Source: Rana temporaria (lineage: Eukaryota; Chordata; Amphibia; Anura; Ranidae). Taken from it: a DNA stretch of 64,000 nucleotides. Within the stretch, counting starts at the first letter, position 1. Each line of letters opens with the position of its first letter. Both the position numbers and the translations under genes were made by a program. The notes beneath the pieces were generated by a model. The model saw nothing but the letters and a program-made list of their open reading frames with translations. It was not told the origin of the DNA and did no database searches. The stretch is from NCBI RefSeq assembly GCF_905171775.1, contig NC_053500.1:128603830-128667829 (forward strand), in the 5' to 3' direction. Shown piece after piece: positions 27,786 through 38,939 of the stretch.

Positions 27786-28840
27786 GGCTGGTGAAAGGAG
27801 GTGCGACACCCGAGGCGAAACTTCATTTTGTTGCCCCCCCCCCCCCTTGGCCTTACCCCTGACTTCACCCATTTGCCCTGTCCATGTGACCTTTCTGACC
27901 ATTACACAGACCTTTATACTGAATTACCTGACACCTACACTAGCCTACCTACCTACCTACCTGACTCCTACACTGACATCTACACTAACCTTTATACTGA
28001 CTTAACTGACCCCCTTCACTGACCCGTCTCCTACACTGACCTACCCGACACTAACCTACCTGACCTTTATACTGACCTACCTGGCACCAACACTGACCTA
28101 ACTCCTACACTAACCTACCTACATTGACCTACCTGACCCCTACACGGACCTGACTCCTACACTAACCTACCTGGCACCTACACTGACATCTACACTAACC
28201 TACCTGACCTTTATACTGACTTAACTGACCCCTACACTGACCTAACTCCTACACTGACCTACCTGACCCCTATACTGAATTACCTGACACCAACATCGAC
28301 CTACCTGACTCCTACACTAACCTACCTACATTGACCTACCAGACTCCTATACTAACCTACCTGACTCCTATACTAACCTACCTGACCCCTACACTAGCCT
28401 ACCTATACTAACCTACCTGACCCCTACACTAGCCTACCTGACCTTTATACTGACCTACCTGGCTCCTACACTGACCTGACTCCTACACTAACCTACCTGA
28501 CCTTTATACTGGCCCCCTACACAGACCTTTATACTGAATTACCTGACACCTACACTGACCTACCCGACACCTACACTAGCCTACCTACACTGACCTACCC
28601 GACACTAGCCTACCTACACTGACCTACCCGACACTAGCCTACCTACACTGACCTACCCGACACCTACACTAGCCTACCTACACTGACCTACCTACACTGA
28701 CCTACCCGACACCTACACTAGCCTACCTGACCCCTACACTAACGTACCTCAACTTTATACTGACCTGCCCAACCCCTACACTGACCTACCTGATTCCTAA
28801 TACAATGTCAGTGTTCTTCACCTACCGGGGCCCCATGGGC
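27786..28840. repeat. Degenerate minisatellite of CTGACCTACCTGACACCTA type
   Basis: It starts with CAGGGCTGGTGAAAGGAGG and a poly-C run. Then about 900 bases of irregular units of CCTACACTGACCTACCTGAC with variants ACTAACC and CTTTATACTGA. The left end looks like a hAT terminus. The right end is not resolved. Confidence 0.8.
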
Positions 28841-28865
28841 GTCCACTGGGGGGGAATAATTTTAA

Positions 28866-29364
28866 AGCGGTGGTTCACCCTTAAAAAACACGTTTCTACC
28901 ATTAAATCCAGCATACTAACGTGAGCTACAGTATGCCTTTATTTTATTTTTTTACGCCGTACTCACAGTTTAATCGCGTAGTTAAGTTTCAGACTCCCCG
29001 CGGGGAGTAGACGTTCCTATGCAGAGGGGGAACATGATTGATGGCCGGCTATGGCGCGTCACGCTTCCCGAAAATAGCCGGAGTAGGACTCGGCTCTTCA
29101 CGGCGCCTGCGCACAGACTAGGAGCTGACTGCGCAGGCGCCGTGAAGAGCCAAGTCCTATTTCGGCAATTTTCGGGAAGCGTGACGCGCCATAGCCGGCC
29201 GTCAATCATGTTCCCCTCTGCATAGGAACGCCTACTAGACTGAAACTTAACTACGCGATTAAACGGAGTACGGCGCAAAAAAATAAAATAAAGGCATACT
29301 GTAGCTCACGCTAGTATGCTGGATGGCATAGTAGAATTTTTTTTTTTTAGGGTAAACCCCCGTT
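28866..29364. mobile_element. Foldback TTAA MITE, nearly a full-length palindrome
   Basis: TTAA at 28862-28865 and 29365-29368. The left half pairs with the right half over almost the whole 499 bp, centred near GCGCACAGACTAGGAGCTGA (29110). It is the same family as 34709-35309 (shared GCAGAGG, GGAACGCCTA and CTGCGCACAGACTAG). Confidence 0.85.
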
Positions 29365-29499
29365 TTAAGGTCATCCATGCTCAGTCCCTTTTTGACAATG
29401 TCACGAAGGGGAGGGGCTTAGTCATTATCGCATAAAGCACAAGCATGCAAAGGTTTGAGAAAGCTGATCCAACTATCAACTTTGAATAACAATATCATA

Positions 29500-29765
29500 A
29501 AAAAATTGAGTCCCCAGCCCCCCCCCCCCCTAGGAAATAACCCCCAGGATCAGTGTCAGTTTCTGCAATAATCTCCAGCATTGGTGTCAGTAGCAACAAT
29601 AACCCCCCCCCCCCACCCCCCACATCGGTGCAGATTTCTAGAATAAAAACTTCAGCATCTCTACCAGTGTACATAATAATGACCCTCAGCACTTGTGTCA
29701 GTTTCCACACTAAAAACTCCCAGCATTTGGTGTCATTTTCTGCAATAATTGCCCCCAGCATAGAT
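29500..29765. repeat. Degenerate C-rich tandem repeat
   Basis: Five to six loose units of GTGTCAGTTTCTGCAATAAT plus CCCCCAGCAT with long poly-C runs. It resembles the 32-34 bp arrays elsewhere in the window. Confidence 0.6.
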
Positions 29766-29801
29766 GGGAGGATATCAGGTTAGACACTTCCTAATGGCTC
29801 A

Positions 29802-30334
29802 TGCCGCGTACACACGATCATTTTTCGGCATGAAAAAAAAACGTCATTTAAAATGATCGTGTTTGGGATTCACATCGGTTTTCTGGGTTCTGAAAAACGA
29901 CAAAAAAAAAAAAAAAAATTCAAACATGCTGCATTTTTTTTACGTAGTTTTAAAAAATGTCGTTTTTCGGGTTGTAAAAAATGATCGTGTGTGGGCTAAA
30001 ACGACGTTTTAAATCCACGCATGCTCAGAAGCAAGTTATGAGACGGGAACGCTCGTTCGGGTAAAACTACCGTTCATAATGGAGTAAGCACATTCATCAC
30101 GCTGTAACAGACAGAAAAGCGCGAATCGTCTTTTACTAACACGGAATCAGCTAAAGCAGCCCAAAGGCGAATGGAACTTCCCCTTTAGAGTGCCGTCGTA
30201 TGTGTTGTACGTCACCGCGCTTCGTCTGTGGGCAACGTCGTTTTTAATGATGAAGTTGGAAAAACGTAGTTTTTTTTGGACATGCTGAAAAACGACTGTT
30301 TTTCATGCCGAAAAATGATCGTATGTACGCGGCA
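29802..30334. mobile_element. Foldback MITE, GCCGCGTACACACGATC family, TCA duplication
   Basis: TCA at 29799-29801 and 30335-30337. Inverted ends run over 30 bp, from TGCCGCGTACACACGATCAT inward. It contains repeated AAAACGACGTTTT-like words. The outer word GTACACACGATC is shared with the CCTCGTACACACGAT family. Confidence 0.85.
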
Positions 30335-30484
30335 TCATTCCCTAGGATAAGTAATGGCTAATGGCCAACAGGCCCTCTTACCAGACCTGGAGAAACCGCA
30401 ACAGTGATCCCTCTGGCTGGACGTTCGCTCACTCTGGGTTGCCTGGAGTGACTCTAGTCAGTAGTGTAGCATGCCTGTACCCTG

Positions 30485-30705
30485 GCAGCGGCTCGGTATT
30501 TCTCCCTCTCTGGTGGTGCGGGTACAGCGGGGCTCCCTCTCTGGTGGTGTGGGTACAGCGGGGCTCTCCCTCTCTGGGGGTGCGGGTACAGCGGGGCTCT
30601 CCCTCTCTGGGGGTGCAGGTACAGCGGGGCTCTCCCTCTCTGGGGGTGCGGGTACAGCGGGGCTCTCTGGTTGGTGCAGGTACAGCGTGGCTCCCTCTCT
30701 GACTT
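30485..30705. repeat. 33-bp minisatellite
   Basis: About six units of GGGGGTGCGGGTACAGCGGG followed by GCTCTCCCTCTCT. Confidence 0.9.
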
Positions 30706-31516
30706 CCCCCAGGCCCCAGCATGAGCACAGTATTCTCTTTTTTCCTCTTGTAACAACCCCCCCCCCCAGCAGAGTGCTTGCCTGCTGGGGGCTTTAGCAT
30801 TGTGTCTGTGGACATGCTGGGGTCACCAGTCTTAAAGGGACTACATTTCCCATGATGCCCCCAGAGTCTTCCGTGGAGAGAAGACAGCACATTACATAAG
30901 ACCTGCCCTGAAAATAAGCCCTACTGTGTCTTTTGTCACCAAAATGAATATAAGACCCGGGCATATTTTTTGGGAAACACAGTAGCACAGTGAGGAAGGT
31001 TTGTGGTCCAGGATGATAGGACAGTTAAAATTAGAAGCACACTAACAGTGTGGCGCAAGCCAGTGGGGACACTTTCCGTACTGCTGCCCTAGGACCGGGC
31101 CTTGTTGGCCTAGGCCAGGATACAGCGTTGAACCCAGTACTAGCAAGGTGTACCTAATAAAGAGGCCCGGTGAGTGTAAATGGCCTGGTCAGCAAGCAGT
31201 TATACTGGGACCATGGCTCAGCCATAATCCTGGTATTGCCTGAACTCGGCTTTCCAGTTACATTTTTACATCGCTCAGGAAGCCGCCCCCTACACTTCCT
31301 TGCCATCCCTGAGCTTTCCTGTTCTTCCGGGCAGCCCAAAACTGCTAAAAGCGGTCAGGTCAGCCACCCACAGAGGAATGAAGCCAGAGGCAACAAGGTC
31401 TTCATCACTTGCCTTTTCAGTGCTATCATTCCTTGCCTGGTACAGCCAGGGAAGCATCTGATCAAACATTGATCATGTGAAAAAGGGAGAAGGGATAGAT
31501 TACTTATGCACTATCC

Positions 31517-31937
31517 CAATTGTCTCCAAACTGCGACCCAGGGGGCACTATTTCAAACTATTGTTTGTTTTTATCAGGCCCTTGGGGCACTATTTCAACC
31601 ACTGATACCAACAATGGGGCATAATTTCCCCTTTGAGACCAGTAAAGGGGCACAATTCCTCCCAATGACACCAACAGTTGGGCTCAATGACACCAACAGT
31701 TGGGCTCAATGACACCAATGATGGGGGCACAACTCCTCCCAATGAAACCAATGATGGGGGCACAACTCCTCCCAATGACGGGCACAATTATTCCCAATGA
31801 CACCAACAATTGGGTCCTATGACACCAACGATGGGGCACTGTTGTTGGGACTTTTCTACTCAAAAGGCCACAGTCCAGCCCCCCTAAAGTCAGAGGGACA
31901 GTAAACTGGCCCTGTTTAGAACGTTTGGAGACCCCTG
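31517..31937 (+). mobile_element. hAT-like element with minisatellite core
   Basis: Flanks CACTATCC (31509-31516) and CACTAACC (31938-31945) match at 7 of 8. Ends are CAATTGTCTCCAAACTG and ACGTTTGGAGACCCCTG. The interior is an array of ATTCCTCCCAATGACACCAA-type units. It is the best-bounded member of the family at 12517 and 18742. Confidence 0.8.
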
Positions 31938-32639
31938 CACTAACCAATGTAATTGATGAAAAACTACAAGATAAAAAAGCTGCCAAAACTAGAATGTGTC
32001 CCCACAAGAGTGAAATGTCAAAAAAGAGAGAGAGAGAAAGTGTGGTGGCAACTTAAAATTAAATGTAGAAGCATAATAAAGAACTAGATAATCCTAGGCA
32101 ATGAAGCTCAATAACAATGATGAAATAAGTGAATATGACACAACATCTAATAAAAAGCTGTGTACAAGGAACATAATACCCCCTGCTGGGTAGTGGACCA
32201 GATTCCAGTGCTGTAAATACCATATGACTAATTCTGTAAGTATGTGATAAATATCCTCAAAGTATATCTAAAGGCAAATATATATACATATTTAGTTTTG
32301 GAGTGGAGCAGGATTAGAACACCTGTCAGATTTTATTGCCGTCTGTGCCAGCTTTGGGGAGATTCCCCTTCTCTATTTTGCATGTTTACTATTATCATTC
32401 AAAGTAAAAAAAATCACAATTTTGGGCTGTCCCCATAAAAGTAAAAAAAGAGGAGAAAAATCTTCCAATGGGGACACGAGTTCTGGTGACCTGGGGGGGG
32501 ACCACCAAGGAATTTCCTTAATTTGGAGGGATTTCCTTTCACTTCCTGTTTGGCTATGGGAATAATAAATCTCCACAATGGGACACCGATGAAAAAAATC
32601 TGGCATGGGGTTTAACCCTCCCTTGTTCTGTCCAAAATA

Positions 32640-33770
32640 AAGTTTTGCTTATAGTTCTACAAAATATGAATATTATACCCTTCTTGGTAGTGAAACCATC
32701 TTGGAGTGCTGTAAATCATACATAAAAGTTCCACCCGTGATTAAATATATAGTCCAAATATGGGTGCAAACACTTTCTGTTGGTCTTACCACTGGAAGTT
32801 GGTAAGACCAACTTCCAGTGCTGTAAACCTTTATTTGGATTATGATAAAGTGGTGAAAATTCCGCACCAAATACAAATAAAATAACTTAAAAAATAAAAA
32901 AGCTGCTCGCCCCCCTGAAGACGGTCAATCGAAACGTACGTCGGAGGCGACCCTGGTCACGTGACGCCCCCCCGCTCTGGTGAGCTGACAGGAAGGAGAA
33001 GAAGGTGGAACTACGGCGGTGGAATCCGATCCTTCCAACCCACAATTTGAACCGCGGATTGGCGGTAACAGGCCTGCAGTCCCAGTGCCGGGTAGGCACT
33101 TTTAAAGTAAGAGGCCATTTGGCTGTCCATGTTTTTATTGTTTTTAAGATTAAAACGGTATCACGCTATTTGCGCCTACTGGCTTTTTTTCTTTGCATAT
33201 TCTCCCTATCTGGAACGTCTGGAACTAGGATTCAATTTATCCATATCCATGTGTGTGTAGGCACAATCCTACACTGGCCTATGAGACTATCTTTTTAATT
33301 AAAGTGGTCAATAGGCTCTGGTAAGAGCATTTTATATTTAAAGCACCTCGGGTGGAATAATTATAAACTGAAGAGTATGGTGGTGGCATTCTCTACTTTT
33401 CTACACTAGGAAGATCACAGCAATCTCGAGATTTGTTCTGGCTTTCAGCGCATGCTATTGGGACTCAAATGATTTCTTTTTGTTTTTCTGCACAGTGAAT
33501 TTTGCTTGATTGTCACTGCAGAGGAATCTGCTCATCTATGCATGTTTGCAGGGGACAATTCTGATATATTATTGAATCATATCTCTTGTATCTATATGAA
33601 ATCATTGTTCACATTTAATTTGTTAATTATTTAATTAGTTCTGCACATACGTTGTGTGGTAATCTACTTATCACAATCACCTTGGGTGGTTTAGCGCCCT
33701 CTACCTTTCATTTTTCAATTTTTATTTGGATTATAATCGGAAAAAACGGTCTCGTGTACGAGGCATTAGA
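32640..33770 (+). mobile_element. Retroelement-like repeat with hammerhead-like motif
   Basis: Loose repeats of TGGAGTGCTGTAAA, then the motif at 32907, a GC-rich stretch, and AT-rich sequence ending GGTTTAGCGCCCTCTACC near 33700. 61500-62210 has a similar order (motif, AT-rich, GCGCCCTCTAGTGGC). 33739-33770 adds a fragment of the CCTCGTACACACGAT MITE. No reverse transcriptase was found. A Penelope-like origin is inference. Confidence 0.4.
32907..32950 (+). ncRNA. Hammerhead-ribozyme-like motif, copy A
   Basis: Type I layout. Stem I is 32907-32914 with 32943-32950 (7 of 8 pairs). The core CTGAAGA is at 32915-32921, followed by one extra C. Stem II is weak (GGT/ATC). GAAA is at 32931-32934. 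Stem III is ACG-TA-CGT, and the base at the cleavage position is C32942. It lies in a GC-rich stretch of a dispersed retroelement-like repeat. Known family: hammerheads in Penelope-like elements. The extra base may impair cleavage. Confidence 0.45.
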
Positions 33771-34141
33771 CCCCAGATCTCTTTTGCCTTTGAAAGCATC
33801 TGATCAAACCAAGATGGTAGAAGTCTATGGGGCAAGTAATGTGCAGAGCAGCCGGGACAATAAAGACTTGCAGCACTGGTTGTATACAAACAGCGGCCAT
33901 CAGATCAAGGTATGCAGACGTGGAGGGGACAAATCGATTAGGATACAACGTTTCCCCATCCCTTTTGTTCTGGTGACAATGGTAAAATGTTGGCTTTTCC
34001 ATCACTTTCTGTCCTGATAAAAATTGTCACCAAGACAAAGATAGGGTTTAACCCATCCCTACTTTTGGCTATACATGTACCTTTTGAGTCTAGTACCAAG
34101 TTAGCTACTGGCTCAATTAATGCCGAAAATTTCCAGTTTAA

Positions 34142-34571
34142 AGCGGAGTTCCACCCAAAAATGGAGCTTCTGCTTTTCGTAACCCTCCCCCTCTCCAGTG
34201 TCACATTTGGCACCTTTCAGGGGGAAGGGGGGTGCAGATACTTGTATAATACAGGTATTTGCACCCACGGGAGTCACTCCACTTCCCGTCTCCCCCCCCC
34301 GCTGCCTTCTGGAAAACACACTGGTCCCAGGAGAGAGCGGGGACCGTGCATGTGCAGTAGGGAATCGGGCAGTGAAGCCGCAAGGCTTTACTTCCCGATT
34401 CCCTCACTGAGGATGGCGGCGGGGGCAGCTGAGAGACGAGCAATAGCTTGTCTTCTGCTGCCGACATCGCAGGCGCGCTGGACAGGTAAGTGTCCATTTA
34501 TTAAAAGTCAGCAGCTGCATTATTTGTAGCTGCTGAATTTTAATATATTTTTTTTTCGCGGGACCTCCGCT
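34142..34571. mobile_element. TTAA MITE, AGCGGAGTTCCACC family
   Basis: TTAA at 34138-34141 and 34572-34575. Ends are AGCGGAGTTCCACCC and GGGACCTCCGCT. It contains the AAAAGTCAGCAGCTGCA / TGTAGCTGCTGAATTTTA palindrome seen at 12360. Confidence 0.85.
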
Positions 34572-34575
34572 TTAA

Positions 34576-34650
34576 AGCGGAGGTTCACCCTAAAAACATG
34601 TATATAAAAAAAACATGTATATAACATTACATTCTGCATACTTCCAACAT
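34576..34650. mobile_element. Partial foldback TTAA MITE copy
   Basis: AGCGGAGGTTCACCCTAAAA to CTTCCAACATTT repeats the first 60 or so bases of the full copy at 34709, with an internal duplication of ACATGTATATAA. It starts at the TTAA shared with the preceding element. Confidence 0.8.
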
Positions 34651-34708
34651 TTAAAAATGCTTGCATTGTTAATTGCGCACGTTGGCCAATAAAGGTTTTA
34701 TCACTTAA

Positions 34709-35309
34709 AGCGGAGGTTCATCCTAAAACATGTATATAACATTACATTCTGCATACTTCCAACAGTTACAGTATGCGGTTTTTTTTTCTGTACATACCGT
34801 ATTATTGCTATTTTCCACCGTACACACTCCCGCGGGAGTAGGCGTTCCTATGCAGAGGCGCAGTGTGATGTGGGACTTCACCCAGATGATTGACGTCTTG
34901 AGAAAAACTTCCCCTCGGCGGATAAGGCGTGTCACGAGTTTCCGAAAGTAGCCGAACTGCGAGTCGGCTCTATACGGCGCCTGCGCACAGACTAGAAGCC
35001 GTGTAGAGCTGACTGCGCAGGGGGCCGTATAGAATCGACTCGCAGTTCGGCTACTTTCTGAAACTCGTGACGTGCCTTATCCACCGAGGGGAAGTTTTTC
35101 TCAAGATGTCAATCATCTGGGCGAGGTCCCACATGACATTGCGCCTCTGCATAGGAACGCCTAGGAGTGTGTACGAGGAAGCCGGGTGGAAAATAGCAAT
35201 AATACGGTATGTACAGCAAAAAAAAACAAAAAAAAAAACAGCATACTGTAAATGTTGAAAGTATGCAGAATGTAATATTATAGACATGTTTTTAGGGTGA
35301 ACCTCCGCT
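34709..35309. mobile_element. Full-length foldback TTAA MITE inside a larger palindrome
   Basis: TTAA at 34705-34708 and 35310-35313. The halves pair over most of 601 bp. The flanks themselves are perfect inverted copies of each other for about 50 further bases (34655-34708 and 35310-35363). Confidence 0.88.
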
Positions 35310-35432
35310 TTAAGTGATAAAACCTTTATTGGCCAACGTGCGCAATTAACAATGCAAGCATTTGGGATGCCTTAGAACCCTTCTTCAGGCTCTATACAAC
35401 CTATACATCCCAAAAGCTTGCATCCTTAATAA

Positions 35433-36591
35433 CTTAAAGTGTTACTAAACCCAGGAGCCCGCATTCACTATATCTGGTCTCCCACAGTACATAGAAATGC
35501 AATTATAGTAAATATAAACTGCTAAATACCTTTTCTTATATGTAAAATACCACATAAAAATAATGAGATTTTAGTACAGCCATAATATATGCTGGGAGAA
35601 GCCTTGCAGGATGTAGGTCTTATTCTTTATACATCGTCACCAACTCGATAAGCACCTTTTTAAAAGAGATATTTATAAGAATGTATATCAGAGATTCTGC
35701 ATTTGTTCAAAACAGCACATTGCCACAGGAATTCTGCAGTAATTACCACAATAACTCAAAATACACACTTTATTTAATTTTTTTTCATATTCTTTAATTT
35801 AAGGCTATAGGAGATCACTTAAGGCATTTATTCATAAAAAATAATAAAACAAAAATATATAATTTACAGAACAATATGGAATTTCCAAACAGTACATGTG
35901 CCAAAACTGGAATTCTAAAAACTCCTAACTTGTCTGCATTCCATGCTTAACAAATATAAATGAATTTGTTATGATTTTGTACTTTTCTGATTTCCACCAA
36001 GAGAAAACTTTTTCTATGGAATAGTAGAGGGTACACCTATCTCATATACAGTTTTCATTGTGCCAAAATGAAAATTCAGAACTAGGGTGGGCTTTCATGT
36101 TTTTTTTTTTTAGGCCAACAAAAAGTGCACGTCCACCAAAATTGTTCTTTTTATTTTTGGATTGAGAGGGGAAGGATTGGACACCCCTTTTGAATTTTTG
36201 AGTGTGCACCTAATTGATGTCCCCAGAACTGTGACTGAGCAGTCACCAAGCTTACAGTTAACCAACTACCAATGATCAGGAGGGCTCCTGATGACATCAC
36301 TGTGCAGCCAATTGCCGCATGATTGGGTGGCCCTTCTACCAGCCTCAGGTGTCAAGGCCTACTTAAAGGGCTGGATCCCACCCCCTCATCACAAAGGGGC
36401 TATCAGAACCCTGGATAGCAATAAAAAACTGACAGATTCCTATTCTTCCCCAATCTATCCAAAACAAAAATACGTTTTGAATGGATTTACACTTTAAAAC
36501 ATAAGTGTAGTTTTACTCTACCAACAAACTTGACAAAGATGGCTGTACAGGGTTAAATAAAAAAAGAAAGCAGTCCGAGCAGCCCCTAGGG
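35433..36591. other. Intergenic, partly repeat-like
   Basis: TTAA then AGTGTTACTAAACCCAGGAG at 35437 looks like a TTAA-MITE start, and GGATTTACACTTTAA near 36485 like an end. The middle is AT-rich with no coding signal. Confidence 0.4.
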
Positions 36592-36727
36592 CAGTGATGG
36601 CGAACCTTGGCCCCCCAGATGTTTTGGAACTACATTTCCCATGATGCTCAACTACACGACAGAGTGCATGAGCATCATGGGGAATGTAGTTCCAAAATAT
36701 CTGGGGTGCCAAGGTTCCCCATCACTG
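36592..36727. mobile_element. Short hAT-like foldback MITE
   Basis: CAGTGATGGCGAACCTTGG and CCAAGGTTCCCCATCACTG are inverted. Inner arms pair too (ACTACATTTCCCATGATGCT with AGCATCATGGGGAATGTAGT). Flanks match only at 5 of 8. Confidence 0.75.
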
Positions 36728-37043
36728 ACTTAGGATGAATTAGAGAGCTTATTACTTATGCACTGGTTTTCTGCACAAGCTCTTCCGGCTCAGCGATCCG
36801 GGGAAATTACCAATTTGCTGCATTGGATAATCTCTGCATAAAACGTATGGTTCCCCTGAGATTGTTTGGTAAGGGAGGTTACAAAAATGCATGCTCAAGG
36901 TAAACCAAGTGTGCATGTTTAAGTAACAGCACCAATGGCTGCAGGGTGTCATGTGATCAGATTTTGCCTACACATGTGACCTACCTGTACGGCAAACTTT
37001 AGCCAGGACAGTTAACTTAAGTTTATAACAGGATCTAAACAGC

Positions 37044-37709
37044 GGGCTAGATTCACATAGATCAGCGGATCTTTAGATCCGCGTAACCTATGTGATTTAA
37101 GATCCGCCGCCGCAAGTTTGAGAGGCAAGTGGGACAAAACACTTACCTCCAAACTTGCGGCGGCGGATCGTAAATCCCCCGGCGGAATTCAAATTCCGTG
37201 GCTAGGGGGGAGTGTACTATTTAAATCAGGCGCGTCCCCGAGCCGATTTAAATGCGCATGCGCCGTCTGCAAATTTTCCCGGCGTGCATTGCTCCCATTG
37301 ACGTCGCTAGGACGTCAGTGGTTTCGCCGTACGCAAACGACGTAAAAAATAAATAAATAAAAAATTGACGCGGGAACGACGGCCATACTTAACATTGGCT
37401 GCGCCTCATAGAAGCAGGGGTAAGTATACGCCGGGAAAACGCTTACGTAAACGACGTAAAGTGACTGCGTCGGGCCCACGTACGTTCGTGAATTGGCGTA
37501 TTTTGCTGATTTACATATTCTCTGCGTAAATCAGCGAGAACGCCGCCAGCGGCCATTTTTTAATTGCAGTTAAGATCCGACGGTGTAACACAGTTACACC
37601 TGTCGGATCTTAGGCATATCTATGCGTAACTGATTCTATGAATCAGTCGCATAGATACGACCGGCCTATCTCAGAGATACACCGTCGTATCTCTTTGTGA
37701 ATCTAGCCC
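37044..37709. mobile_element. MITE of the GGGCTAGATTC family, AGC duplication
   Basis: AGC at 37041-37043 and 37710-37712. Ends are GGGCTAGATTCACATAGA and TTTGTGAATCTAGCCC. Confidence 0.88.
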
Positions 37710-37806
37710 AGCATCTTGCATTCGGCTCCCATAAAGGATTCAGTTATACAATATGCCTTGTTGTGTCTCCAGTTAGCAACAAACGTTTTTCACAGAGCCT
37801 GTAGAT

Positions 37807-37932
37807 CAGGGGTAGGCAACCTCGGCCCTCCAACCGTTTTGAAACTACAAGTCCCATTAGACTTTGCAAGACCCCAAAAATCTGTTTTGTAGTTTCACCA
37901 CAGCTGGGAGGGCCGAGGTTGGCTACCCTTAC
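37807..37932. mobile_element. Short hAT-like foldback MITE
   Basis: CAGGGGTAGGCAACCTCGGC at the left pairs with GCCGAGGTTGGCTACCCTTA at the right. Flanks CTGTAGAT and ATGTAGAG match at 6 of 8. Confidence 0.75.
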
Positions 37933-38756
37933 ATGTAGAGACATAACAGAACGAGGAGTGGGAATAAGTACTATGGATAAACGGATTCATTCAGCACCCT
38001 GCCACAAAACACGTAAAAAGTAAATCAAAATCTAGATGTCCCCAGTCATTGGATATGCAACTAAAATGGTTATATTATCACTGCAACATCAAAGCGGTCA
38101 CAGCAATTTGAGCTGGGTGTCGGCTGGGGTGGGCTTACCGCGGCAATGGAACTGAGCTGCTCTCTCATGACACTCCTATATACTTCCTGGCTTTAAGTTG
38201 TAGACAGAAGCAATCTAAGGTGTCTACGAGACAAGTCCGTCATGTCAATTCAATATTTTTAGAGCAATTTTGTAGCAACTTTCATGGTTATAGAATATGA
38301 ACAGTTGCATTACTGGAGCTGGAGGCTGGAAATGGTGCCATAAAAATGGAGAACCGAAATGTTAAGCTAATAAAGTGATTAACTCAGCGCTCTACATTGG
38401 TGTGAGTAGATAGATCCTGGATATATGCAGGTGGTGGGTGGACTGAATTGGGCCAGAAGGGATTCTTTGTATGGACAACATTACAAAAACAACTTGGTTA
38501 GAATGGGGAAGAAGAATAAAGTTTTGACTTTTCTATTGCGATGAGCTATAGGCGTATTTTCGAATAATAAACAGGCAGTAAAGTTTTAATAAGATACTGG
38601 GAGAGATTTATATTTGTCCATTCTCATTTTAATTTCTCTATTATGTATGATGACCTGTTATATAGTTTTTGGCGCCAAATTAAAAGGGGAGAATATATCC
38701 CAGAACATGGGTTATCCTTATACTAATGCAGAGGGCTAGTAAATATAAAGAGGAAA

Positions 38757-38937
38757 GGGTCGCCGCTACTCCTGAACAGCCCAGGTGAACAAACGATGAG
38801 GAGCAGCCTCCAGCCTACATCTCTCCACTATACCACACACCCTGATGCATTTTTGCCATGGTCACTGGGCTTAGTCATAGAGGCCGCTCCTTATGGTTTG
38901 GTCACCTGGGCTAGTCTGGAGTAGCGGCGATCCGTTC
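38757..38937. repeat. Foldback repeat
   Basis: GGGTCGCCGCTACTCC and AGCCCAGGTGA at the left pair with TCACCTGGGCT and GGAGTAGCGGCGATCC at the right. Confidence 0.6.
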
Positions 38938-38939
38938 AT

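Noticed and set aside
35353..35398. Minus-strand CCTGAAGAAGGG hairpin as a fifth hammerhead
   Set aside because: GAAA is absent (CCCAAATG), stem III does not form and stem I is not evident. It is probably a retroelement tail only.
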